64,000 bases of DNA from Flavobacteriales bacterium (GCA_022447625.1 JAKVAX010000003.1:248001-312000); one strand, 5' to 3'. Numbered from the stretch's first letter, positions 7,320-16,406 are shown. Numbers and translations are program-made. Notes: generated from the sequence alone by a model not told the origin.

Positions 7320-7883
7320 TTACTTAAAGCTCTTCACGTGCTTGTCAATTTCTTGATCGAGTGCCATACCGCGAAGTCCTTTCGCTACGATGACACCGTC
7401 TTGATCTACCAAGAAGCTCATCGGGATTGAACTAACACCGTACGTTCCTGCGGCTTCGTTCTGCCATCCTTTCAAGTCGCTTACGTGGTAGTCCCACGCC
7501 AAACCGTCTTGTGCAATGGCAGCAACCCAACGATCATTCGTCTTATCAAGTGATACCGAGAATACCTCGAATCCTTTGGCGTCTTTGAACTTTGCTTTTT
7601 GGTACTTCTCGTAGGCACGTACCACATTCGGGTTTTCACGACGACAAGGTCCACACCAAGATGCCCAGAAGTCGATCAATACGATCTGTCCTTTCAAATC
7701 AGACAGCTTGTATGTCTTTCCGTCTGGAGAAGTCATAGAAATTTCAGGAGCTAGATCACCGATGTTGGTACCAACTTTCGGTGTCACAGCTTCGATATTA
7801 ACGGTGTCCTCTGTTTGAAGAGTAAAACCGAAAGCAGCCAAACAAATAATAGCCGCTGGAATAATCCACTTTAGTTTCATCAT
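7320..7883 (-). CDS. TlpA/ResA-like thioredoxin-fold protein, exported
   Basis: This 187-residue protein starts with a signal peptide or anchor (KLKWIIPAAIICLAAFGFTLQ). The thioredoxin domain begins near residue 40 and carries WASWCGPC with redox cysteines C77 and C80, and the cis-proline segment SSIPMSFLVD. Such AhpC/TSA-type TlpA proteins reduce disulfides outside the cytoplasmic membrane, for example on apocytochromes c or other exported proteins. Start codons ATGATG at 7883 are equivalent. A near-match TATCTTTC box lies about 15-25 nt upstream. It is a single-gene unit with its own terminator; the partner protein is unknown. Confidence 0.9.
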   Translation of the reverse strand: MMKLKWIIPAAIICLAAFGFTLQTEDTVNIEAVTPKVGTNIGDLAPEISMTSPDGKTYKLSDLKGQIVLIDFWASWCGPCRRENPNVVRAYEKYQKAKFKDAKGFEVFSVSLDKTNDRWVAAIAQDGLAWDYHVSDLKGWQNEAAGTYGVSSIPMSFLVDQDGVIVAKGLRGMALDQEIDKHVKSFK

Positions 7884-7945
7884 TGTAGTTTGAGATGTGA
7901 AAGATACAAATACCTTCAGGTAGGAGCAACAATCATTCCAACTGT

Positions 7946-9250
7946 CTATTGTCTTTCTATTTGAGCTCCCAAATTTTTCAAACGCTGCTCAATGTACTGG
8001 TATCCTCGGTCGATTTGTCCGATGTTATGGATAGTACTTGTTCCTTCAGCAGAGAGCGCTGCGATCAATAGAGAAACCCCTGCGCGGATATCTGGCGAAG
8101 TCATTGTCACGCCTCTCAAGGCTTGCTTCCTTTCTAGTCCGATAACCGTCGCTCGGTGTGGATCACATAAAATGATCTGAGCTCCCATATCGATGAGTTT
8201 ATCGGTAAAGAAGAGGCGACTCTCGAACATTTTCTGATGGATAAGGACCGATCCTTTTGCCTGGGTTGCCGTTACCAATACGATAGACAACAAGTCAGGA
8301 GTGAACCCTGGCCAAGGAGCATCCGAAATGGTCATAATCGACCCGTCAATGAAGCTTTCAATCTCGTAAACCTCTTGAGAAGGAATGTAGATGTCATTAC
8401 CTCTACGTTCAAGGTTGATCCCTAATTTTTTGAAGACGCTTGGAATCACACCTAGCTCATCATAGGCTACATCCTTAATCGTGATCTCGCTTTGCGTCAT
8501 GGCAGCCATTCCGATGAATGAGCCGATTTCGATCATGTCTGGAAGACAGCGGTGATCGCATCCTCCGAGGTAATCCACCCCTTCAATGATGAGCTTGTTT
8601 GATCCCAATCCGGTGATGTTACCTCCCATCGAGTTGATCATCTTACACAACTGCTGTAGGTAAGGCTCACATGCGGCATTGTAAATGGTAGTTGTTCCTT
8701 CAGCCATAGAAGCCGCCATCACGATATTGGCTGTACCTGTAACCGAGGCTTCGTCAAGAAGCATGTAAGCTCCTTTCAATTTGTCAGCATGTGCGCGGTA
8801 GAAACTCTCCTTCGGGTCAAAGTCAAACTGTGCTCCCAGGTTTTGGAATCCGATGAAGTGAGTGTCGAGACGTCGTCGGCCAATTTTATCTCCCCCAGGA
8901 CGAGGAATGAACCCTCGTCCAAAACGAGTCAGGAGTGGCCCCATGATCATGATTGATCCACGGAGACTTGATCCTTTTTTCTTGAACTCCTCTGAGGTGA
9001 GGTAGTCCATGTTGACATCGTCTGCTTGGAATTTATAGGTGTCAGGCGCCAATCGCTCTACCTTAACTCCCATAGATTGGAGTAGGTCGATGAGTTTATT
9101 GACATCTACAATGTTCGGTATATTCGAGATGGTTACCGGCTCTGGTGTCAATAGCACCGCCGAGATAATCTGAAGCGCTTCGTTCTTAGCTCCTTGTGGC
9201 TGGATCTCACCGCTCAGCTGGTGTCCGCCTTCAATGACAAAAGTTCCCAT
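7946..9250 (-). CDS. murA: UDP-N-acetylglucosamine 1-carboxyvinyltransferase with Asp at the catalytic Cys position
   Basis: MurA transfers enolpyruvate from PEP to UDP-GlcNAc, the first committed step of peptidoglycan synthesis. The 434-residue length and inside-out alpha/beta barrel signatures fit: KNEALQI near 22 (equivalent of Lys22/Asn23), SLRGSIMIMGPLL near 95, and RAGVSLLIAALSAEG near 390. The loop that is PGGCxIG in E. coli reads RPGGDKIG here, placing D121 where Cys115 would be. That Cys is the target of fosfomycin, and MurA enzymes with Asp remain active but resist the drug. The reading frame is intact. It stands alone between tlpA-like and DUF4290 genes. Confidence 0.95.
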   Translation of the reverse strand: MGTFVIEGGHQLSGEIQPQGAKNEALQIISAVLLTPEPVTISNIPNIVDVNKLIDLLQSMGVKVERLAPDTYKFQADDVNMDYLTSEEFKKKGSSLRGSIMIMGPLLTRFGRGFIPRPGGDKIGRRRLDTHFIGFQNLGAQFDFDPKESFYRAHADKLKGAYMLLDEASVTGTANIVMAASMAEGTTTIYNAACEPYLQQLCKMINSMGGNITGLGSNKLIIEGVDYLGGCDHRCLPDMIEIGSFIGMAAMTQSEITIKDVAYDELGVIPSVFKKLGINLERRGNDIYIPSQEVYEIESFIDGSIMTISDAPWPGFTPDLLSIVLVTATQAKGSVLIHQKMFESRLFFTDKLIDMGAQIILCDPHRATVIGLERKQALRGVTMTSPDIRAGVSLLIAALSAEGTSTIHNIGQIDRGYQYIEQRLKNLGAQIERQ

Positions 9251-9367
9251 GTATCTGTTCTTTCAAGCTGGAAGATCAAGAATCATCCAATGTTCATAGA
9301 ACAGAACGTCAAAACTTTTCGACAACGAACAATGAATAGGTAATCGCTTGAGGATTTCAAGCAAGCG

Positions 9368-10015
9368 TTAGCGCTTTTTCTTTTTCTTCATCGGGCCTTT
9401 CTTCCCTTTGTTTGAAGCGGTGTTCTTCACCGTGCCCATCAGCTTGACAACATCGTTGGCAGAAACCAATTCGTAATCATCCGGTACCTTCAATTTGCCA
9501 TCAGAAAGCTCTACCAATTGTTTGCGGATCAAGTCATCTTCTACGGTGCGTCGATTGTAGGCAACGTAATGGCGCTTCATAAGATCAGCAATGGATTTGG
9601 TGAAGGCGTCTTTTTCTTCACCGTCTTCCATGGCAGATGCTTTGTCGATCAAGCGCTCGAGAATCTTTCCGTAGTGCCCGTACTTAATATCGTACTCAGG
9701 GTAGTCAACAGAATCTGGCTTTGACTGAATCGTCTCTGGCTCAGGAAGTGGGTATGGAGAATCTACGTCGAGCTGAAATCCAGACATGATTTGAATGTGA
9801 TCCCAAAGCTTGTGCTTGAAATCTTCAATATCACGCAGGTAAGGGAAGAGCTGCCCCATCACACTGATGATCGCTCCAACTACTTTATTTCGCTCTTCTC
9901 GGTCTTCCACCGTCACAGCGAAGTCAACCATTTGTTGAATGTTACGACCATACTCTGGGATAATGAGGTCTGGTCTTTCGCTATTATAAGGTAGGAATGG
10001 TGTTTCGTTCTCCAT
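9368..10015 (-). CDS. DUF4290 family protein
   Basis: The 215-residue soluble protein begins LPYNSERPDLIIPEYGRNIQQMV, the signature of DUF4290, a Bacteroidota family of unknown function that commonly sits beside murA, as here. It is predicted mostly helical, with a lysine tail (GKKGPMKKKKKR) that could contact nucleic acid or membranes. No signal peptide or catalytic motif is visible. The ATG lies only 4 nt from a TACTTTTG box, so its mRNA may be nearly leaderless. Confidence 0.85.
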   Translation of the reverse strand: MENETPFLPYNSERPDLIIPEYGRNIQQMVDFAVTVEDREERNKVVGAIISVMGQLFPYLRDIEDFKHKLWDHIQIMSGFQLDVDSPYPLPEPETIQSKPDSVDYPEYDIKYGHYGKILERLIDKASAMEDGEEKDAFTKSIADLMKRHYVAYNRRTVEDDLIRKQLVELSDGKLKVPDDYELVSANDVVKLMGTVKNTASNKGKKGPMKKKKKR

Positions 10016-10019
10016 TTGA

Positions 10020-10027
10020 CAAAAGTA
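10020..10027 (-). promoter_or_regulatory. -7 element of the DUF4290 gene, leaderless type
   Basis: The minus strand reads TACTTTTG (complement of 10020-10027), then 4 nt (TCAA), then the ATG. It lies between the upstream gene's stop (10038) and this start, so DUF4290 has its own promoter. A transcript starting 4-7 nt after the box would have essentially no leader. Confidence 0.55.
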
Positions 10028-10037
10028 GCTATTTATG

Positions 10038-12221
10038 TTAACCGTTCTTACGAATTGCCTTGAAGACTAAGAACGGTGGTCCATCCTTTTTTAGTGTAGG
10101 GTGTTCAATTACCAATCGACCTGCTAAATTGCTTCGCACTTCAGTCTCTTCAATCACTTCTCCAGTGAATGGATTGGTCCATACGAAGTTGTATTTCATA
10201 AATAACCCCATACAAGGAATCTCCAGTCGGTTGCCACCTTTTTCTGGGGCAATGGAGAGGGCATCCTGGTACTCTTTCCACAGCACAATCGTTTCCAAGT
10301 AGGGAACATCTTCACAAGGAGTACCATGCATACTGGTGTCACGCATGGTGTAGAAGTTCATCGTCAAGTTATTGACCACTCCCGCTGCCATTCTGCCTTT
10401 ATCAGTGCTTTTCAATGAAATCAACTCGACTGTTTTATCAGAACGAAGGTCACTGTGGTTTTCGAAGTCCCATTCGTCAAGGGGAAGTGAATTCATGAAG
10501 GTGGTAATGTTCTTATAGGTCTTCCAAAGGTCAGGATCATGCTGTTTGTTCCAGTTGATTCCGGTTCCAGCCAAACCGGTGAAGCTAGAAACCCATGCAG
10601 CTTTGATCCAACGAATGTTGTTGTCGCAATTGTGAATGCCTTCTAGGCCCGGACCAATCTCTCCATACATGATAGGCTTGTCTAATTGAAGTGGGTCGTA
10701 GTTTGTGACCTCTCCCTTTTGACGCTTTTGCTGGAAGTTGCGAATGTCTCGTGCAGCTTTCGTGTACTTGTCTATTGACAGATTATAGTTGTTCCAACTA
10801 CAGATATCGACATGTGGAGAGTAGTATGAGTTGTCTCCAAGAACCACATGTGGTGCACCTGTGTAATTCAGCGCGAGAAGGTGATCAGTATGTTGAAGGT
10901 CTTCTTTGATGAAGCGTGCCATATCCCAATGCCAATCTGCAACCAATGCAGCGAAGCCTTCCTCATTATAATAGGGTTCATGACGCTTGATCGATTTATC
11001 TGGAAGGCAGTTTTCATCCATCGTCGGACCCTTCCCTGCGTTGTTGGCTTCGCTTAATAGTTCCAATACTCCAATAGAAGTAGAATGACCGTATCGAGCG
11101 ATGAGGTATCTAATTCTGTTCTGGTAGTGCTTTCTCGCTTCCGCGCTAGCGAAAAACTCACGCGGCGTCTTCAGATTCAGCTCGTCAAAGTAACAGTAAG
11201 GCTCATCCCAAGGTGAACAAGCCAGGTCGTCATAATCCCAATGGAACATGGAATAGACAGAAGGATTCTCTAATGGGTAGTGTACTTGAAGATTGAGGTG
11301 GAGGAGCAAGCCGATCGATTCAGCATGTTCGAGGATGTGGTCCATCTCCCAAGCACAGTGCATGCGTTCATCGTAGTTGTTCAGCTTTTCAAATTCGATT
11401 TCAAGGTTCCAAGGCGCAAGCAAAACACGAACGTAATTCGCACCGCCGTCTTCCAATAAACTCATTTCATCTTCGAAGACTTTGAAGCCATAAGGCCCCA
11501 TGATACGTGCGTGACACCATGCTTCTTTACCTGCGCAATAGATTTCTTCACAGCGTTCATCGATTTCTGAAGTACATGTAGGCCAAGGCAGGTTCTGTCC
11601 GACAGGGAAGAAGGTTTTATCATCTCGTGTCAAGAAAGAGTTGTTCTCACCAAGGGCAACAAACCCCGGGCGTTCACTTGCCACCGAAGTGAATTCTGTT
11701 GAATTGGTTTCAACGGTGTCTTGCTGATTGGTAATGACGGCTACTTTAACGCGCCATTTTCCTTCAACTTGCGGCGTGAAGCGAACACGAAAACTGTACT
11801 TCGTCCTGATTTCTCGGTGGTTCCAATTATCAGCGACATTACCAGCGAAGTTACGCTCGTAGTTTCTATACCAGAAGCCATAACGTTGTTGGGTTTCTAT
11901 GATTTCGCCTTCGGCGGAAATTCGGTCAAAGGTAGCTACGACGTTCAGCTGCTCTGGGTCGAAAGGGTTCAGCGAATTGGGAACTGGACGATCGTCTAAG
12001 TAGTTCTCGATACCAACCTTCGTGGTCTGTTGAAGCTTGAAACCGACCTCCAGGTGGTCATTGACTTCTACCTGTGCCGGCGTTTCTTTTGGGTGAAACC
12101 ATGCCAATTCCATGGCACTAACCCCTGGGTTTGGTAATGGAGTAGTTTGTGCCCAAAGGCCAACTGGAATTGAAAGAAGAAAGGTTGAGAGAAGGCTAAG
12201 AATCTGAATTCTCATGATCAT
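10038..12221 (-). CDS. Secreted DUF5060-type glycoside hydrolase-like protein
   Basis: The 727-residue protein begins with a signal peptide ending near LWAQ (residue 25). Residues 35-180 look like an immunoglobulin-like DUF5060 domain, and 190-620 like a TIM barrel of clan GH-A. Candidate catalytic residues are E391 in VLELLSEANN (acid/base, end of strand 4) and E521 in KPIMYGEIGPG (nucleophile, strand 7). A small beta domain closes the protein. There is no T9SS sorting domain. The substrate is unknown; DUF5060 proteins often act on polysaccharides, but no SusC/SusD pair or other CAZyme is nearby. The start ATGATCATG lies inside the upstream small gene (26-nt overlap), suggesting coupled translation. 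Confidence 0.75.
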   Translation of the reverse strand: MIMRIQILSLLSTFLLSIPVGLWAQTTPLPNPGVSAMELAWFHPKETPAQVEVNDHLEVGFKLQQTTKVGIENYLDDRPVPNSLNPFDPEQLNVVATFDRISAEGEIIETQQRYGFWYRNYERNFAGNVADNWNHREIRTKYSFRVRFTPQVEGKWRVKVAVITNQQDTVETNSTEFTSVASERPGFVALGENNSFLTRDDKTFFPVGQNLPWPTCTSEIDERCEEIYCAGKEAWCHARIMGPYGFKVFEDEMSLLEDGGANYVRVLLAPWNLEIEFEKLNNYDERMHCAWEMDHILEHAESIGLLLHLNLQVHYPLENPSVYSMFHWDYDDLACSPWDEPYCYFDELNLKTPREFFASAEARKHYQNRIRYLIARYGHSTSIGVLELLSEANNAGKGPTMDENCLPDKSIKRHEPYYNEEGFAALVADWHWDMARFIKEDLQHTDHLLALNYTGAPHVVLGDNSYYSPHVDICSWNNYNLSIDKYTKAARDIRNFQQKRQKGEVTNYDPLQLDKPIMYGEIGPGLEGIHNCDNNIRWIKAAWVSSFTGLAGTGINWNKQHDPDLWKTYKNITTFMNSLPLDEWDFENHSDLRSDKTVELISLKSTDKGRMAAGVVNNLTMNFYTMRDTSMHGTPCEDVPYLETIVLWKEYQDALSIAPEKGGNRLEIPCMGLFMKYNFVWTNPFTGEVIEETEVRSNLAGRLVIEHPTLKKDGPPFLVFKAIRKNG

Positions 12222-12390
12222 CGTTTCGTTTTGGCTTCAATACGAAGGTAACGAGAGCTAGACCAATTAAAAAGGGGATGGCACTTAAGAGCCAAGATTC
12301 GCTGATTAACCAGGTGAGGGCGGTTATAGGAATCCACAAAATTGTAATGAGGTGTAATCTTCCGTTAGAGGGAGGGGTATCGGAACTCAT
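12196..12390 (-). CDS. Small two-helix membrane protein
   Basis: The 64-residue protein starts at ATG 12390 (MSSDTPPSNG). It has two hydrophobic segments, about 12-29 and 33-51, and a charged C-terminus (KPKRNDDHENSDS). No family was recognised. This start is favoured over an upstream in-frame codon because TATCTTTG lies 4 nt before it. Its last 26 nt overlap the start of the secreted glycosidase-like gene, so the two are one transcript. A link between the two functions is inference only. Confidence 0.65.
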   Translation of the reverse strand: MSSDTPPSNGRLHLITILWIPITALTWLISESWLLSAIPFLIGLALVTFVLKPKRNDDHENSDS

Positions 12391-12394
12391 GTCA

Positions 12395-12402
12395 CAAAGA
12401 TA
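12395..12402 (-). promoter_or_regulatory. -7 element of the small membrane protein / glycosidase operon
   Basis: The minus strand has TATCTTTG followed by TGAC and the ATG at 12390. This is a full TAnnTTTG match with a 4-nt gap, implying a leaderless mRNA. No good -33 TTG is seen upstream, where GC-rich hairpins begin. Confidence 0.6.
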
Positions 12403-12414
12403 CACCCTCTGCAG

Positions 12415-12556
12415 CCCTGATCGAGCGGCAGCCACAACGCGGCACGCCTACTGAGGCCGAGCCGGAGCTGGCTTTGCAAAAAGCAAAGACCCGCTGCGGC
12501 GCGTGGCCGAAGCAGGTCTTGCAAGTTGAGCTATAGCGGTGAGCAGGACAAAGCTG
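12415..12556. repeat. GC-rich multi-hairpin intergenic element
   Basis: This stretch is clearly richer in G+C than its surroundings and packed with inverted repeats. One example is the 12483-12522 hairpin; another is CTTTGC / GCAAAG at 12472-12488. No coding frame with recognisable content was seen. It looks like a REP-like dispersed intergenic element, part of which serves as a terminator for the lipoprotein gene. Whether other copies exist in the genome cannot be seen here. Confidence 0.45.
12478..12522 (-). terminator. Long-stem terminator after the lipoprotein gene
   Basis: GCAAAGACCCGCTGCGGC (12483-12500) pairs imperfectly with GCCGAAGCAGGTCTTGC (12506-12522) across a 5-nt loop. On the minus strand the stem is followed by TTTTT (complement of 12478-12482). 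It lies 37 nt after the stop at 12559. Confidence 0.55.
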
Positions 12557-12558
12557 CC

Positions 12559-13800
12559 CTACAAACCATTGATGTAATTCTCGAAATCACTGAGCGTGGT
12601 TGGCGCGAAATCTAGGTCAACCTCTACATCACCTGAAACAGTGACTTCAATGAATGAACTGTAGTACACATCATCTTGAAGCGAAAGTGCAGCTACGACA
12701 ACGTTGGTACCTGATGGCATCTGGTAAGAAGTGAATTGCGTATCATCACCTCCACAAGACATGACTCCAAGCACCTCGTCGTCTACGAAAATCGAGTAGA
12801 CCACGGTGTTGCCACAGTCAAATTCGCCAGAAGCGTGAGCAATCACTTGGCTATCAGCGTTACCTCCACTGAAGTAATCACAGTTCACCCACCCAAGGTG
12901 TGTTGTGTTCAATTGGTAGATCCAAGAGAATGGCACTGGATCACAATCATCGCTAGAGATGGTGATCGTTGAGCTAACGCCGTTGATGGTAATCGTCAAG
13001 CTAGCGCCTTCCCATCCGTCCCAATCACCGTCAGTGATACATAGGTACATCGATCCGCCTACTTCCGTTTCAATTTCATAAGTCGTTTGATCGCCGAAAG
13101 ACATCTGACCGAAGTCATTTGGCCCTTCGTACCAACCTCCATGAAGACCTGCATCTTCAGGACCGGCATTGTATGAAAGCGTTACGATGTCTCCAGCTTC
13201 CAGTTCGATCGAACCACAAACAGCGCTGCAGTTTGCACTATCAAGGTTCGCTTCCCAAACACCGAGGTCGTCAGATCCAGTTGCAGGAAGCCAGTTCACA
13301 AGACCATCATCACCTTCTTCACCAATGAAGAGATCCATGTTGTTGTCAGGATTATCTGTTGGAATCCGCGCGTTCAAATTGTACGACGGCGATGGGCTCA
13401 GCGCTTGTCCGTTTTGGAAAGCTTCAATGTTAAACTGACCACCAGTGATCAGGAATTGATCATCAGAAACTGTTTGCTGCCCCGCAAAGAACAGTGAAGA
13501 ATTATCAAAAAGCTCTGTGATACGGATGTCAACGTTTCCAGTCACGGTATTTCCGTTTTGATCAATGAAAGCGTTCTGGCTGAATGTATACTCTGCGTAA
13601 CTCTCCGTGCGGATGGTTGTCGGAAATTGCGCATTGATTGTATGCGTTTCTTTTTCCACGAGGGAAAGAAGGGTGTTTTGGATTGAAGCACTTGAAGGCG
13701 TGGTGCCACCGTTTCCAGTTGGATTATCGTCATCCTTATTACAAGCGAGGATTCCGAAAGTCAAGATCGAAATGATCAGTAAAGTTGTTCGCGTTCTCAT
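12559..13800 (-). CDS. Lipoprotein with Cys-rich beta modules, function unknown
   Basis: From ATG 13800 (MRTRTTLLII) the protein has 413 residues and a lipoprotein signal, LTFGILAC, followed by NKDDDNPTGNGG, a typical acidic tether for outer-membrane lipoproteins. The middle part (about 190-290) contains the pattern ITDGDWDGWEGASLTITING, like the GDGWNG beta-sandwich modules found in many secreted Bacteroidota proteins. Several paired cysteines follow. A surface or periplasmic binding role is plausible but not shown. Longer in-frame starts upstream would destroy the signal peptide. The gene is monocistronic. Confidence 0.75.
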   Translation of the reverse strand: MRTRTTLLIISILTFGILACNKDDDNPTGNGGTTPSSASIQNTLLSLVEKETHTINAQFPTTIRTESYAEYTFSQNAFIDQNGNTVTGNVDIRITELFDNSSLFFAGQQTVSDDQFLITGGQFNIEAFQNGQALSPSPSYNLNARIPTDNPDNNMDLFIGEEGDDGLVNWLPATGSDDLGVWEANLDSANCSAVCGSIELEAGDIVTLSYNAGPEDAGLHGGWYEGPNDFGQMSFGDQTTYEIETEVGGSMYLCITDGDWDGWEGASLTITINGVSSTITISSDDCDPVPFSWIYQLNTTHLGWVNCDYFSGGNADSQVIAHASGEFDCGNTVVYSIFVDDEVLGVMSCGGDDTQFTSYQMPSGTNVVVAALSLQDDVYYSSFIEVTVSGDVEVDLDFAPTTLSDFENYINGL

Positions 13801-13957
13801 GTGTATTCGTTTGAGTTTCACAGATAGAGACGCGACGTGAGCAGGAAATGTGAGTCGACCTTGAATTTCCGTGCTGCAACTATTGAAATGCAAATCTTTC
13901 AGGAAAGGAATATAAATCTTCTGAGATGTCGGAAAAGGTGGGAACTGACACCTGCAA

Positions 13958-16221
13958 TTACAGGACTTTCAGCTTCGCAAATTTGAGTAATAATTGTTTC
14001 TGACCGGCCTTTGGAAAGAACACAATCGCCTTAATGTTGGGTGCATCTCCTTCCAATTTCAAGACTTTTCCCTTCCCAAATCGCGCGTGTTCTACTTCAG
14101 CTCCAGGTACAATTCCTTCCGTATCAATCGGCTCGGATGAAGTATTCGTTTGAGATACTCTTGTTTTGCCCTGTGGGTTTGAAGGCATGGGTTTATAGAA
14201 GCGCTGTCGCGCGGAGGCGAAATTGCCTCCTCCGAACGGTTCGGGTCTACGAGCACTGACGGCTGCTAAGTGAACGTAACGAGGGTCAATCTCTTCGATG
14301 AAGCGTGATTCTTCACATTGAGAAAGTTGTCCCCAGCGATAACGGGTAATCGCATACGAAAGGGTAGCTTGCTTCCGCGCGCGGGTGAGTGCTACGTAAA
14401 ATAGCCTGCGTTCCTCCTCGAGTTCGTCGCGTGAGTTCAACGCCAACTGACTTGGGAATAGGTTTTCTTCGAGTCCGACGACAAATACGTAGTCAAACTC
14501 TAGTCCTTTTGACGCGTGAATGGTCATCATGTTGACCTTGTTATCATCGTCGTCTTGTTTGTCAGCATCGGTTAACAACGCGACATCCACAAGGAAGTCG
14601 GCCATGGTTCTGATCGCATCTGGATCGGTTGGATCCGTTTGATCAGAGAACTCCTTCATACCGTTTAGGAGTTCCTGAATGTTTTCATAACGGGCAACCC
14701 CCTCTGGAGTTTTGTCTGAATACAACTCACGCATGAGACCGGTGCTATCAGCAATGTGTTGACCGAGGTCGAAAGCGCTCTTGGTCTCCATTTGAGCGGC
14801 AAAACTTTCGATCATGGTGGCGAAGTTGCGCAGCTTACCTTGGGTAGCTCCGTTAATCTCAGAAGGGTATTCGTGAGGATTCTGGATGACTTTCCAAATC
14901 GGTACCTTATGATTTGACGCCGCGATGGTGAGTCGTTCCATGGTGGTTTTACCTATTCCACGGGCTGGGTAATTTACTACCCTCTTGAGTGCTTCATCGT
15001 CGGCGTGATTGGCAGTCAGGCGGTAGTAGGCTAGCAGGTCTTTGATCTCTTTGCGTTGGTAGAACGAAAGACCTCCATATATACGATAAGGGATGTTGAG
15101 TTTGCGCAAAGACTCCTCGAACGAACGCGACTGGCTATTCGTGCGGTAAAGAATGGCGAACTCCTTGTTTTCAACCTGAAGGTTATTTCGAGTCTCGAAA
15201 ATGCGTTCAGCTACGAATCGTCCTTCGTCACCATCTGACATGGAACGATGCACAGAGATTACATCCCCCTGATCGTTGTCAGTCCAAACCGTTTTCTTGA
15301 TTTGGTTCTTGTTCTTCTCAATAACCGAGTTGGCTGCGTTCACAATGACCTTCGTTGAGCGATAGTTCTGCTCGAGTTTGTACATCGCAAAGTCAGGGTA
15401 GTCACGTTTGAAGTTCAGGATGTTCCCAATGTCGGCACCTCGGAAGCTGTAGATGGATTGGGCGTCGTCACCCACGACACATACATTATGATGAACCGCA
15501 CCCAGTTGTTTGATGATGAGGTACTGAGCGAAGTTGGTATCCTGGTACTCATCTACGAGGATGAACTGGAATTTGTGCTGGTATCGATGCAAGATGTCTG
15601 GATGATCACGCATCAAGACATTGGTCTTATATAATAGGTCATCGAAGTCCATGGCTCCGGCTCGGTAGCATCGTTCGGCATACGCTGCATAGATGTCTGC
15701 CATTTTTGGTCGGCCTGCCTGGTGGTCTTCAGACATCACTTCGGTATTCGCTCGGTATTCAGCAGGACCAATTAGGTTATTCTTTGCTGCAGATATTCTT
15801 CCGTAGACCGTTGCTGGTTTATAGACCTTATCATCAAGGTTCATCGATTTGATGACATCCTTAATTACCGATCGACTGTCTTGCGTATCATAGATGGTGA
15901 AGTTCCTCGGTAGTTGATACGGTCGGCTTCCATTCGAAGGATGCGGGCAAATACGGAGTGGAAGGTTCCCATCCAGATGTTTGCTGCTTCTTTGTCACCG
16001 ATGATTTTACTGATACGCTCTTTCATCTCTCGAGCTGCCTTATTTGTAAAGGTAAGTGCGAGGATCGAGAATGGGTCAACGCCCATATTAATAAGGTGAG
16101 CGATACGGTAGGTGAGAACGCGTGTTTTACCAGAGCCAGCTCCGGCGATGACCATGAGAGGTCCGTCTACGTGTTCTACTGCTTTACGTTGTTCTTGATT
16201 TAGTTGCTCGAGGTACTCCAC
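13958..16221 (-). pseudogene. pcrA: ATP-dependent DNA helicase PcrA/UvrD, frameshifted
   Basis: Two frames together make one superfamily 1A helicase of about 754 residues, the normal PcrA length. The first (16221 down to a stop at 15865) starts at GTG ([11 protein letters not shown]), with the Q-motif and Walker A AGAGSGKT. The second (from about 15901 to 13958) has LVDEYQDTN, GDDAQSIYSFRGA, MTIHASKGLEF, ALTRARKQ and a Tudor-like C-terminal domain (GAEVEHARFGKGKV). The frame change lies at about 15902: one missing A would turn GGA-ACT into GGA-AAC-TTC and restore [12 protein letters not shown]. No slippery heptamer is seen. A sequencing error or a real recent deletion are the two explanations; nothing else is decayed. 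Confidence 0.85.
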
Positions 16222-16225
16222 TATA

Positions 16226-16233
16226 CAAAGGTA
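16226..16233 (-). promoter_or_regulatory. -7 element of pcrA, leaderless type
   Basis: The minus strand reads TACCTTTG, then TATA, then the GTG start at 16221. The 4-nt gap is the same as for the DUF4290 gene and the small membrane protein gene. It supports GTG as the start codon. Confidence 0.5.
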
Positions 16234-16376
16234 AGAATGGTTCTGAGGGAGAGGAGCAGGAGGAGAGGTCAATTTATAGATGTGTGGATAAGTTATATGG
16301 TCGTACCTTTGTGCGTCGATTCTAACTAGGCTCACTCTTCGTCTGAAGAAAGTTGAAATTTATGTGAGCTAACCCC

Positions 16377-16406
16377 TTGGATTTCGAGATAATACTCGTA
16401 CATTTG
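16377..16406 (+). promoter_or_regulatory. Promoter of the ribosomal protein cluster
   Basis: TTG (16377-16379) and TACATTTG (16399-16406) are separated by 19 nt, an excellent match to the Flavobacterium-type TTG-N17-23-TAnnTTTG consensus. It predicts a leader of about 60 nt before rpsL. The leader has an A-run, CCCC/GGGG and a T-run, but no convincing attenuator. Confidence 0.75.

Noticed and set aside
12391-12435. Longer N-terminus for the small membrane protein (start at 12435)
   Set aside because: It would run into the GC-rich hairpin element and across a full TAnnTTTG box; the start at 12390 fits the promoter spacing seen elsewhere.
15865-15910. Programmed ribosomal frameshift in pcrA
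   Set aside because: No slippery heptamer, downstream pseudoknot or Shine-Dalgarno-like stimulator is visible, and helicases of this family are not known to use frameshifting; a 1-nt deletion explains the sequence fully.
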